Source: DATKDU01 sp035512595
Lineage (GTDB): Bacteria; Planctomycetota; Planctomycetia; Pirellulales; Pirellulaceae
NCBI GenBank assembly: GCA_035512595.1
Contig: DATKDU010000447.1
Coordinates: 1-18,352 of the forward strand
Length of the DNA: 18,352 bases
Direction: 5' to 3'
Shown here: positions 7,060-13,048 of the stretch, in pieces
Position numbering within the stretch: position 1 is the stretch's first letter
Layout of the letters: every line of letters starts with the position of its first letter
The notes under the pieces: model-generated
The model's database searches: none
What the model saw: only the letters and a program-made list of their open reading frames with translations
Told to the model about the DNA's origin: nothing
Translations under genes and position numbers: made by a program

Positions 7060-7110
7060 TACCCCGGCCTGGGTGGGCGAGGCGGACGCCCACCGCAGGC
7101 CATTGGGGTA
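7060..7110. repeat. Imperfect 51-bp palindrome
   Basis: Outer TACCCC (7060-7065) pairs with GGGGTA (7105-7110). The inner arms are GGCCTGGGTGGGCG (7066-7079) and CGCCCACCGCAGGCC (7087-7101), differing by one extra base, with a 7-nt loop. It could form a strong hairpin downstream of the SGNH-Dabb gene and may double as its terminator. Confidence 0.7.
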
Positions 7111-7163
7111 TCCTTCTGGCCCAGGCAAGAGCCGAAGTGCTCACTCGTGTTCGCTCACCCACT

Positions 7164-7209
7164 GTTGCCCGAGTGGCCGCCGAGCAAGCCCGGTCGGCAC
7201 TCGGGCAAC
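7164..7209. repeat. Inverted repeat with 12-bp arms
   Basis: GTTGCCCGAGTG (7164-7175) and CACTCGGGCAAC (7198-7209) are perfect reverse complements separated by 22 nt. The spacer contains further partial pairing (GCCG/CGGT). No gene covers it. The size resembles that of the palindromic elements at 11794 and 16747, but the sequence differs. Confidence 0.75.
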
Positions 7210-7282
7210 TAGGGTAGGGTTCATACCGCCTCCATGCGCGGTCGGGATTTGGGAAAGTGTTCGGTGGTGAGGAGGGAAAGAA

Positions 7283-7319
7283 GCCTTGGCCGCCGAGGGG
7301 GGAATTCGGCGGCCAAGGC
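7283..7319. repeat. Hairpin with 14-bp perfect arms
   Basis: GCCTTGGCCGCCGA (7283-7296), loop of 9 nt (GGGGGGAAT), TCGGCGGCCAAGGC (7306-7319). No T-tail on either strand argues against a simple terminator. Confidence 0.75.
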
Positions 7320-7765
7320 CGCTGTGGCGGTGCTTGGGTGGGTCCGCCCGCAGCGTCGTGTGGGGAAACAACCAGGTTGCCGGCCAACTGACCGGCGAGG
7401 CGGCCAGAAAGCAACCGCTGTGCCAGCGCCGCCAGCAGCGGCACTGCGATCCTGCGAAGTTCCACCACGGCAAGGGCTTGCGCTGCGATGGATGGCGAGT
7501 CCTCGCCCCTGCCAGAGCGTGGACGCTGCCCGGTTTGCGTCCGATCGTGCTTAGAAGTCAGGCAGGCCGCCCTACCGCGCCGCCCCCTGATTGTCCTCGG
7601 TCAGCCCCTCGCGAATCTGCTCGACCCGCTTTCGATTCATGTTCGGTCACATCGCCTCGGGATCATAACCGCCGGACTCGCCATCGGCGATCCTTCCCTG
7701 AGCCGAGCGATGGCAATGACGGCAGCATCCAGGTATGCTGTCGGCGATTATCATTCGAGGCAGCC

Positions 7766-8188
7766 ATGCGCTTCAAAAATCCCGGCGGCGAATTGAGCTG
7801 GTTGACCCCGCTCCTTTTTCTCGGTGGCGGCTACGTTGCGTACGTCTCCTACCGGGAAGGCTCCACCGCAATGGCGCTGATGGCCGGTTCGCTTGCACTC
7901 TTGAGCCTGCTCGTATGGTTGGACATGAAGTGGGTCGCCATCCCGCTCATCGGCTGGTTCTCGGTGGTGCTGGTAGGTGGCGTCTTGCTCTTGTGCTTCA
8001 AAGAGTTTTCCTGGCGCATCGTGTTCCGCTTGGGTGCCGTCAGCTTCACGATCTATTCGCTTTGGGAGTGGTATCGCCGCAGTGACCCCGACGATGTCGA
8101 TCCGGAAATGGCGGAGTTTGAGCGGGTGACGTCGGCCTATCACCGCCAGACCATCGACGATCGCGATACCGATCCTAAGTTGCGGTAA
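7766..8188 (+). CDS. Small four-helix membrane protein, function unknown
   Basis: 140 residues from ATG 7766, with GAGG 5 nt upstream. Four hydrophobic stretches are visible: LTPLLFLGGGYVAYVSY (~13-29), AMALMAGSLALLSLLVWL (~35-52), WVAIPLIGWFSVVLVGGVLLLC (~56-77) and IVFRLGAVSFTIYSLWEWY (~85-103). A charged cytoplasmic-type tail follows (SDPDDVDPEMAEFERV). I do not recognise the family. An in-frame upstream extension to 7286 is open but reads through palindromic repeats and has no coding character, so it is excluded. The gene is convergent with the PVC cytochrome, 74 bp away, with a hairpin repeat (8238-8256) between them. Confidence 0.75.
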   Translation: MRFKNPGGELSWLTPLLFLGGGYVAYVSYREGSTAMALMAGSLALLSLLVWLDMKWVAIPLIGWFSVVLVGGVLLLCFKEFSWRIVFRLGAVSFTIYSLWEWYRRSDPDDVDPEMAEFERVTSAYHRQTIDDRDTDPKLR

Positions 8189-8237
8189 GGTCTCGATAAC
8201 GATCAAGAAGCGGGGAACGTCACCGATCGAAACGGTT

Positions 8238-8256
8238 GGCAGGCTGGCAGCCTGCC
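8238..8256. repeat. Single hairpin of the GTAGG/CCTAC family (copy C)
   Basis: GGCAGGCT (8238-8245), loop GGC, AGCCTGCC (8249-8256), followed by CTACGG. Same layout as copy A (arm, 3-nt loop, arm, then TACG) with compensating base changes in both arms. It lies between two convergent genes. Confidence 0.8.
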
Positions 8257-8262
8257 CTACGG

Positions 8263-10827
8263 CTACTTGAACATCGGCCCCTTCCGCTCCCCGCGCGACA
8301 ACAGAAACGCGACGAGATCGAGTAGCTCGTCGTCGTGCAAAGTGTCAAGCAGGCCCGCAGGCATCATCGACACGGCGGACGGCTTCATGGCGACCACCTC
8401 GCGGCGGTTGACGTTCACTGTCGCCCCGGGGGCCAGCATGTCGGTGTTGATGTGCAGCGTGTCGCCGTGCAGGTTGATGATCCGGCCCGTGATCGTCTGG
8501 CCGTCCACCGTCTGAATCACCACTGCCGCGTACTGGTCGCTGATCACCTTGCTGGGTTCGACGATCGTTTCCAGGAGGTCCCGCGTGCTGAACCGGCCGG
8601 CAATGCCGGTGAGGTCGGGTCCGTTGGCCCCTCCTTCATTGCCGAAGCGGTGGCAAGCGAAGCAGTTGGCCGCGCCGAACATTCTTCGGCCGCGATCGAA
8701 GTCGCGGTCTTTGAGTCCCCCTTCAACGAGCGACATGACATCGTCGAGCGACCGCTTCTTGACCAGCGGCCGCGGCTTGCTGACCGCCAGCGGCGATTCG
8801 GCCGGCCTGGCCTCGAGGATCGGCTTGAGATGCTCTTTCTCGGCATCGGAAAGGAGTGCGACGGCATCCTTCTTGATGTTGTTCATGAATCCTGCAAAGC
8901 TCATCCCCCCTTTGAACGTGCCGGCTTTGAGGAACCAGGAGAAGTACTGCTCGCGCCGCTCCGGCGTCCAGCCGGTTTTCAATACCCGCAGCGCCTTGGC
9001 GTATTCGATCTGCTCTTCCTGCGTCGGCGCACTGGCGAGCAGCTCGATCGTCCGCGGAGCAATCTCCGGCGCTTCGAGATAAACCAGGAGCTGGCACAAA
9101 TCGCCGTTAACGAGCCGATCGCCGGCCGGGAATTTTTCATTGAGGTTGTCCAGCACCAGCTTCTTTTCGTCGTCATTCGGCGGACCAAAGCGGTTGAACA
9201 GCACCTGGTAGACGCGGAGCAATTCCAGCCGCTGCCAGTTTTCCAGTGCGTCCCATTCGATGCGGCTCAGGGATTCGACGATCTGCTTGCGCAGTGCCGG
9301 GTCGGCCGCCGGATCGCCTTCTTTCTTGTGGAACGGATCGGCCGCACTCACGCGCACGAGGGCCAGGAGGGCATTGATGGCGGCAGTCGGCTTCGTTTCC
9401 GCCAAAGCCTTGTCACGCCAGGTCGCTACGTCCTGATGCTCGATCGCCACGCGGGCGGCATAGCGCAGGTAGCGATCCGGCGAGTCGAGGTGCGGCCAGG
9501 CGGCTTCCACGGCATTTGCGTCCTGGCGCCCATGAAATTCCTCGAGCTTCTGCCGCGCTGTCCAAGCGGGCCTCGGCTTCGTCACGGACGGCGGCGGATC
9601 GGTTGATTCGCTGCCGACGTACGTCACCCGGTACAGCCCCGACTGCGTATTCCGCCCGCCAATGGCAAAGTACAGCGACCCGTCGGGATGCACGACCAGA
9701 TCGGTCAGCGGCAGCGGCGCACCGGCAACAAACTCCTCGACCGTGGCGGTATATCCAGCGCCGGACTCGGCCATGTGAACCGCATACATCTTCCCGTAGC
9801 TCCAGTCGCAGATGTACAGCGCGTCCTGGTACTTGGCGGGAAACTTTGCCCCGTAGCCAAAGGCAATTCCCGTCGGCGAGCCGGGGCCGATATCGACCAC
9901 CGACGGAAGGCTGTCGGGATAGTGCTGCGGCCACTTGCCGGTGCCGTTGCGCCAGCCGTAATCGGCCCCGCTGGCCACGAGGCAGACGCGCGTCGGCCGG
10001 TACCAGGGCGTGTTGAAGTCCCACTCCATGTCGGCGTCGTAGGTGAACAGGTCGCCGAACTTGTTGAACGCCATGTCGTACTGGTTGCGGTAGCCGACGC
10101 AGAGCAGCTCCCAGTTCTTTCCCTCCGGATCGATCTTGTAGATCGCCCCGCCGGGGCCGAGGACGCCCGCCATGAACCCGCGGCCGTCGGGCATTCGCGG
10201 CAGCAAGTGGTCCTCTCCCCAGATCCGCGGCACTCGCGAGCCGGCCAGCTCGGTCAGCTTCGTTTGATTGCCGTGCAGAACGACGAGCGATTTGCCGTCC
10301 GGATGGGGGACGATCGCGTGCGGGCCGTGCTCACCGCCGCCGTTGAGCTGGCGGAGCTGTACGACCTTGTCGAGTTCGCCATCGCCGTCGGAATCAGTGA
10401 CGCGGTACAGGCCGCTTTGGTAGTTGCGGCCGTTGACCATCACGTACAGGCTGCCATTGGCCCACAGGAGACCTTGCGCCTGGCCGATATCGACGGGGAT
10501 TTTTTGAATGTAGGACAGGTTTTCAACCTGTCCAGAATCACCGTCTTTTTTGGACAGGTTGGAAACCTGTCCTACGGGCCGAGGCGTGATCCGATACAGC
10601 CCGCCCCCTTGGTCGCAGGCAATCAGCGTTCCGTTGGGGCCATTGCACAGACTGACCCACGAGCCTTCCTTCTCCTTCGGCACCGAGTACAGCAGCTCAA
10701 CGCGGAAATCCTTGAGGACCTTGATCTTGTCCACCGGCGTGGCGGATGCGGCCAGCGATGGCCTTTCCTGGGCGGTGGCGGAGGAGGCGATGACCAGCAC
10801 GCATACGAAACAAGCGATACGCAGCAC
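8263..10827 (-). CDS. PVC-type cytochrome: beta-propeller, helical repeats and C-terminal CxxCH heme domain
   Basis: 854 residues with a signal peptide (MLRIACFVCVLVIASSATAQ). Residues ~30-400 form a sugar-dehydrogenase-like beta-propeller with repeated blocks such as GSLYVMVNGRNYQSGLYRV and DGSLYFAIGGRNTQSGLYRV. A helical HEAT-like stretch spans ~420-690. The C-terminus is a c-type cytochrome: CFACH (722-726) for covalent heme, GPDLTGIAGRF, and MMPAGLL near the C-terminus as a candidate distal Met ligand. The final ~100 residues match the planctomycete 'heme-binding domain' (VEPSKVISDQYA, GRIINLHGDTLHINTDM). It probably oxidises or binds sugars in the periplasm; the substrate is unknown. Start is GTG 10827 with AGGAG 7 nt upstream; ATG 10833 is followed at once by TAG. 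Residues 85-106 are encoded by a palindromic insertion. Confidence 0.92.
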   Translation of the reverse strand: MLRIACFVCVLVIASSATAQERPSLAASATPVDKIKVLKDFRVELLYSVPKEKEGSWVSLCNGPNGTLIACDQGGGLYRITPRPVGQVSNLSKKDGDSGQVENLSYIQKIPVDIGQAQGLLWANGSLYVMVNGRNYQSGLYRVTDSDGDGELDKVVQLRQLNGGGEHGPHAIVPHPDGKSLVVLHGNQTKLTELAGSRVPRIWGEDHLLPRMPDGRGFMAGVLGPGGAIYKIDPEGKNWELLCVGYRNQYDMAFNKFGDLFTYDADMEWDFNTPWYRPTRVCLVASGADYGWRNGTGKWPQHYPDSLPSVVDIGPGSPTGIAFGYGAKFPAKYQDALYICDWSYGKMYAVHMAESGAGYTATVEEFVAGAPLPLTDLVVHPDGSLYFAIGGRNTQSGLYRVTYVGSESTDPPPSVTKPRPAWTARQKLEEFHGRQDANAVEAAWPHLDSPDRYLRYAARVAIEHQDVATWRDKALAETKPTAAINALLALVRVSAADPFHKKEGDPAADPALRKQIVESLSRIEWDALENWQRLELLRVYQVLFNRFGPPNDDEKKLVLDNLNEKFPAGDRLVNGDLCQLLVYLEAPEIAPRTIELLASAPTQEEQIEYAKALRVLKTGWTPERREQYFSWFLKAGTFKGGMSFAGFMNNIKKDAVALLSDAEKEHLKPILEARPAESPLAVSKPRPLVKKRSLDDVMSLVEGGLKDRDFDRGRRMFGAANCFACHRFGNEGGANGPDLTGIAGRFSTRDLLETIVEPSKVISDQYAAVVIQTVDGQTITGRIINLHGDTLHINTDMLAPGATVNVNRREVVAMKPSAVSMMPAGLLDTLHDDELLDLVAFLLSRGERKGPMFK
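10510..10575. repeat. Double-hairpin GTAGG/CCTAC element inserted in frame in the cytochrome gene (copy B)
   Basis: Exactly 66 bp (22 codons). GTA precedes hairpin 1: GGACAGGTT (10513-10521), TTC, AACCTGTCC (10525-10533). An 18-nt spacer follows, then hairpin 2: GGACAGGTT (10552-10560), GGA, AACCTGTCC (10564-10572), closed by TAC. The whole unit is also a larger inverted repeat (GTAGGAC...GTCCTAC). On the coding strand it reads VGQVSNLS-KKDGDS-GQVENLSY, lying between LYRITPRP and IQKIPVDIGQ of the propeller. No flanking target duplication is obvious. Confidence 0.93.
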
Positions 10828-10943
10828 TACATAACTCCTTGGCTACAATTCCAATTGGCCGTAGCAGTATAAATCGAATTTGCCGCATGTGGATGATCTG
10901 GTCTGCGAAATCAGCGTAATCTGCGGATGATCCGGTCGATTCC

Positions 10944-11954
10944 TTAATCCCGAGTAGCCAATTGCCGGGCCAGGACGACCGCTCCGGCGACCGGCTCGGC
11001 CACCGTGACTTCGCTCGGCTGTAGGCCCCGCATGGCGATCTCGCTGCCGACCAGGCGGCGAAAATGGGACTGGTTGAGCAGCACGCTGCCGGCCAGCGCC
11101 AAGGGAAAGCCGCGAGTCGGAAGCTGAAGCCGTCCCACGAGCGCCGCCGTCATCTTCGCCAGCTCTTTGGCCGCGGTGGCGATGATCTTCTCGGCGACCG
11201 CATCGGAAGGGGCCGACTTGAAAACAGTCATCGCCATCGACGCGATCCGCTCGACCGTCATCTCCGGGACGTAGATCTTGCCGACGAGCTCCTCCGGTTG
11301 GCTGACGCCGAGCTGCACGAGGAAATGCGACAGCAGGACCGTTGGATTGCCGCGGCCATCGGCAGCCCGCACGGCAGCCCGCAATCCGGCCAGTGCGATC
11401 GCGTAGGCGCTGCCGTCGTCGCCGATCAGGTAACCCCAGCCCCCGCAGCGGGCCGACTGGCCGCGCTGATTGCGACCCCAGGCCAGCGAGCCCGTGCCGC
11501 AGATCAGCGCGATCCCCCAGTTTTCCGGGGATGCCGCCGCCAGGAGCGGCTCAGCATCGCCGGTGACTTTCAGCATGTAGGCAATTGCGCGGCTTTCGGC
11601 CCAGTCGGTCATTCGCTGCTGCTCTTCCGCCCGGCCGCATCCGGCCAGTCCGAAACAGGCCGCGACAACCGGTTGCCGCGGAAGCTTCGCGTCGGCAAAC
11701 GCCGCGTCGATGGCCGCATCGATGTTCGCCTGGGCGACGTCGAAACCGGCGGCCCGCGGGTTGCCCGGGCCGGCAGTGCCGCGGCCGAGAATTCCACAAG
11801 CCTGAAGCGCAAGCGAAGGAAAGCCTTCCACTTGTCGATCCGAGCTTTCCTTCGCTTGCGCTTCAGGCTTGTGGAGCGCCGCCAGCCAGGCAACGGTCTT
11901 TGTGCCGCCGCCGTCGATGCCGAGAACGAGTGGTGCTGGATTGTTCATAGACAT
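10944..11954 (-). CDS. BadF/BadG-type ASKHA sugar kinase (N-acetylglucosamine / N-acetylmuramate kinase, MurK-like)
   Basis: 336 residues. Phosphate-1 loop LGIDGGGTKT (11-20), then GRGTAGPGN (57-65), FGLAGCGR (101-108), CGTGS (152-156), GGWGYLIGDDGSAYAI (171-186) and a C-terminal ALAGSVLLNQSHF: the BcrAD_BadFG pattern of N-acetylglucosamine kinases. Directly downstream of murQ, it would supply MurNAc-6-P and/or GlcNAc-6-P by ATP-dependent phosphorylation in the cytoplasm. The start ATG 11954 shares its A with the murQ stop (TGATG), has no Shine-Dalgarno, and so is probably translated by coupling; ATG 11948 is an alternative. Residues 28-54 are a palindromic-repeat insertion, an extra loop between the first strands of the ATPase domain. 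GlcNAc versus MurNAc specificity cannot be read from sequence. Confidence 0.88.
   Translation of the reverse strand: MSMNNPAPLVLGIDGGGTKTVAWLAALHKPEAQAKESSDRQVEGFPSLALQACGILGRGTAGPGNPRAAGFDVAQANIDAAIDAAFADAKLPRQPVVAACFGLAGCGRAEEQQRMTDWAESRAIAYMLKVTGDAEPLLAAASPENWGIALICGTGSLAWGRNQRGQSARCGGWGYLIGDDGSAYAIALAGLRAAVRAADGRGNPTVLLSHFLVQLGVSQPEELVGKIYVPEMTVERIASMAMTVFKSAPSDAVAEKIIATAAKELAKMTAALVGRLQLPTRGFPLALAGSVLLNQSHFRRLVGSEIAMRGLQPSEVTVAEPVAGAVVLARQLATRD
11794..11874. repeat. Palindromic element with 30-bp perfect arms, in frame inside the kinase gene (copy E)
   Basis: Arms 11794-11823 and 11845-11874 are perfect reverse complements over 30 bp, with a 21-nt spacer; total 81 bp (27 codons). The arm core GAAGCGCAAGCGA is shared with the element at 16747-16809, which also has a 21-nt spacer. 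The coding strand reads HKPEAQAKE ... GFPSLALQACG, a peptide absent from ordinary BadF kinases, placed between VAWLAAL and ILGRGTAGPGN. Confidence 0.93.
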
Positions 11955-12964
11955 CAGGGGGCTGACGCCCCCCGCTCGCCGTTTGGCGGGCTGACGCCCC
12001 GCTCGCCGTTTGGCGGGCTGACGCCCCGCTCGCCGAGATGCTGGCTGACGCCTCCATGCTCGCCTGTTGAAAAGTCAGGATTCTCAAGTGCGCTGCGCAA
12101 TTGCCCGCCGGCACGCTTCAGCAGCTCGCGGGCGACGTCCGCCGATACGGAATGCCGCTGGGCCACGACGGCCGTCTTGAGCTCGCCTTCGTAGCGGGCG
12201 AGCAGGGCTTCTGATTGCTCCTCGGTAAGCCCCGTGAGCATCGCCACGATCCGCCGCGTGCGGGCGACGAGCTTGGTGTTCGTGGCCTTGAGATCGACCA
12301 TCAGGTTGCCGTAGGTCTTGCCGAGCTGGACCATCGTGCCGGTGGTGAGCATGTTGAGCACGAGCTTCGTCGCTGTGCCCGCTTTGAGCCGCGTGGAGCC
12401 GCTGATCACCTCCGGGCCGACGACCGGCGTGATCATCAGGTCGGCCGCGCCGGCCAGTGCCGAGCCGTCGTTGCACGACAGGCCGATGGCAAATGCGCCG
12501 AGTTGGCGGGCGTAGTTCAGGCCGCCGATGACGTACGGCGTCCGGCCGCTGGTGGCAATGCCGACGAGGACGTCGCCGGCACTGAAGTTGATCCGCTTGA
12601 GGTCCTCCACGGCGGATTCCGGGTGATCCTCCGCCCCTTCGACGGCCCGCGTCAGTGCCGCGTGGCCGCCGGCAATCAGCCCCACCACGAGCTCCGGCGG
12701 CGTGCTAAAGGTCGGCGGGCATTCGGCCGCGTCGAGAACGCCCAGCCGGCCGGAGGTGCCTGCGCCGATATAGACTAGCCGCCCCCCCGCTTTCAGCCGC
12801 TGCGAAATGACCTCGATCGCCCGCGCGATTACCTCCACTTCGCGGCCGACCGCTTCGGCCACGCGGGCATCCTCGGCATTCATCAGCCGCGCGATCTGAA
12901 GCGGCGTGAGCGTATCGATCTGTTCCGAAGCCGGATTGCGGGCCTCGGTGGTCAGGTGAGTCAT
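11954..12964 (-). CDS. murQ: N-acetylmuramic acid 6-phosphate etherase
   Basis: 336 residues. The SIS-domain etherase is plain: TEARNPASEQIDTLTPLQI, GGRLVYIGAGTSGRLGVLDAAECPPTF, EGAEDH, VLVGIATSGRTPYVIGGL, STRLKAGTATKLVLNMLTTG. The two catalytic glutamates of the family (E. coli Glu83 and Glu114) correspond to Glu81 in DAAEC and Glu112 in EGAED. The enzyme cleaves the lactyl ether of MurNAc-6-P to give GlcNAc-6-P and D-lactate. Homology ends around LLKRAGGQLRSALE (~292); the last ~40 residues are a linker plus a nonapeptide repeat (GERGVSPPN). The stop overlaps the kinase start (TGATG). A C6 tract (11968-11973) in the last repeat, against C4 in the other copies, sets the reading frame that ends the protein. 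No clear Shine-Dalgarno precedes ATG 12964. Confidence 0.94.
   Translation of the reverse strand: MTHLTTEARNPASEQIDTLTPLQIARLMNAEDARVAEAVGREVEVIARAIEVISQRLKAGGRLVYIGAGTSGRLGVLDAAECPPTFSTPPELVVGLIAGGHAALTRAVEGAEDHPESAVEDLKRINFSAGDVLVGIATSGRTPYVIGGLNYARQLGAFAIGLSCNDGSALAGAADLMITPVVGPEVISGSTRLKAGTATKLVLNMLTTGTMVQLGKTYGNLMVDLKATNTKLVARTRRIVAMLTGLTEEQSEALLARYEGELKTAVVAQRHSVSADVARELLKRAGGQLRSALENPDFSTGEHGGVSQHLGERGVSPPNGERGVSPPNGERGASAP
11957..12034. repeat. 27-bp tandem repeat at the murQ 3' end
   Basis: Two exact 27-bp units (12008-12034 and 11981-12007), each encoding GERGVSPPN, and a third unit (11957-11980) carrying two extra C:G pairs (C6 at 11968-11973 instead of C4). The extra pair shifts the third unit to GERGASAP-stop. 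A degenerate fourth copy (GCTGACGCC at 12044) precedes them on the coding strand. Confidence 0.93.
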
Positions 12965-12988
12965 CGGGCGACTGCTCGGCGTGACTGG

Positions 12989-13009
12989 GCTATTCTCAGC
13001 AGCTATTCT
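12989..13009. promoter_or_regulatory. Direct repeat in the divergent murQ / membrane-protein intergenic region
   Basis: GCTATTCT occurs twice (12989-12996 and 13002-13009), 13 bp apart, in the 84-bp gap between the murQ and 13049 start codons. TATTCT on the plus strand and TAGAAT/GAGAAT on the minus strand are possible -10 elements in either direction, but no good -35 is visible. A shared regulator site is a guess. Confidence 0.3.
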
Positions 13010-13048
13010 AATGGGGCCCGCATCAATTTCACGTGGAGACGAGGTCGC

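Larger units (their letters stand above)
7019..7765. other. 747-bp gene-free stretch rich in palindromes
   Basis: No open frame here shows family motifs or planctomycete-like coding character. The stretch holds a heptamer array (7022-7049), an imperfect palindrome (7060-7110), a 12-bp inverted repeat (7164-7209), a 14-bp-arm hairpin (7283-7319) and GGCAGGCCGCCCTACCG at 7562-7578, which looks like a GTAGG/CCTAC-family hairpin that lost its centre. A 22-codon minus-strand frame (7641 down to 7573, MNRKRVEQIREGLTEDNQ) is too short to call. The region looks like repeat accumulation around a decayed spacer. Confidence 0.6.

Noticed and set aside
7286..7765. Upstream extension of the 7766 membrane protein
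   Set aside because: The extension reads through hairpin repeats and a low-information region; the membrane protein has a good ATG with GAGG at 7766.
10828..10833. ATG at 10833 as the cytochrome start
   Set aside because: It is followed immediately by TAG, and AAGGAG is only 2 nt away. GTG 10827 has proper spacing and gives a signal peptide. A start-stop regulatory element is conceivable but unsupported.
8335..10872. Long plus-strand frames opposite the PVC cytochrome
   Set aside because: Shadows of the minus-strand gene, which has a signal peptide, propeller repeats and a CxxCH heme site.
10895..10938. Degenerate ~9-bp periodicity (TGCGAAATC, AGCGTAATC, TGCGGATGA) upstream of the cytochrome gene
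   Set aside because: Too few and too diverged units to call an array; may be an old relic of the same kind of repeat.
11794..11874. Insertion-sequence ends or a MITE with target duplication
   Set aside because: No transposase and no flanking target duplication visible; best described as a palindromic repeat element of unknown mobility.
11064..12194. Plus-strand frame across the kinase and murQ
   Set aside because: Antisense to two recognised enzymes. Its LKRKRRKAF-type peptide comes only from the palindromic element, which is open on both strands.
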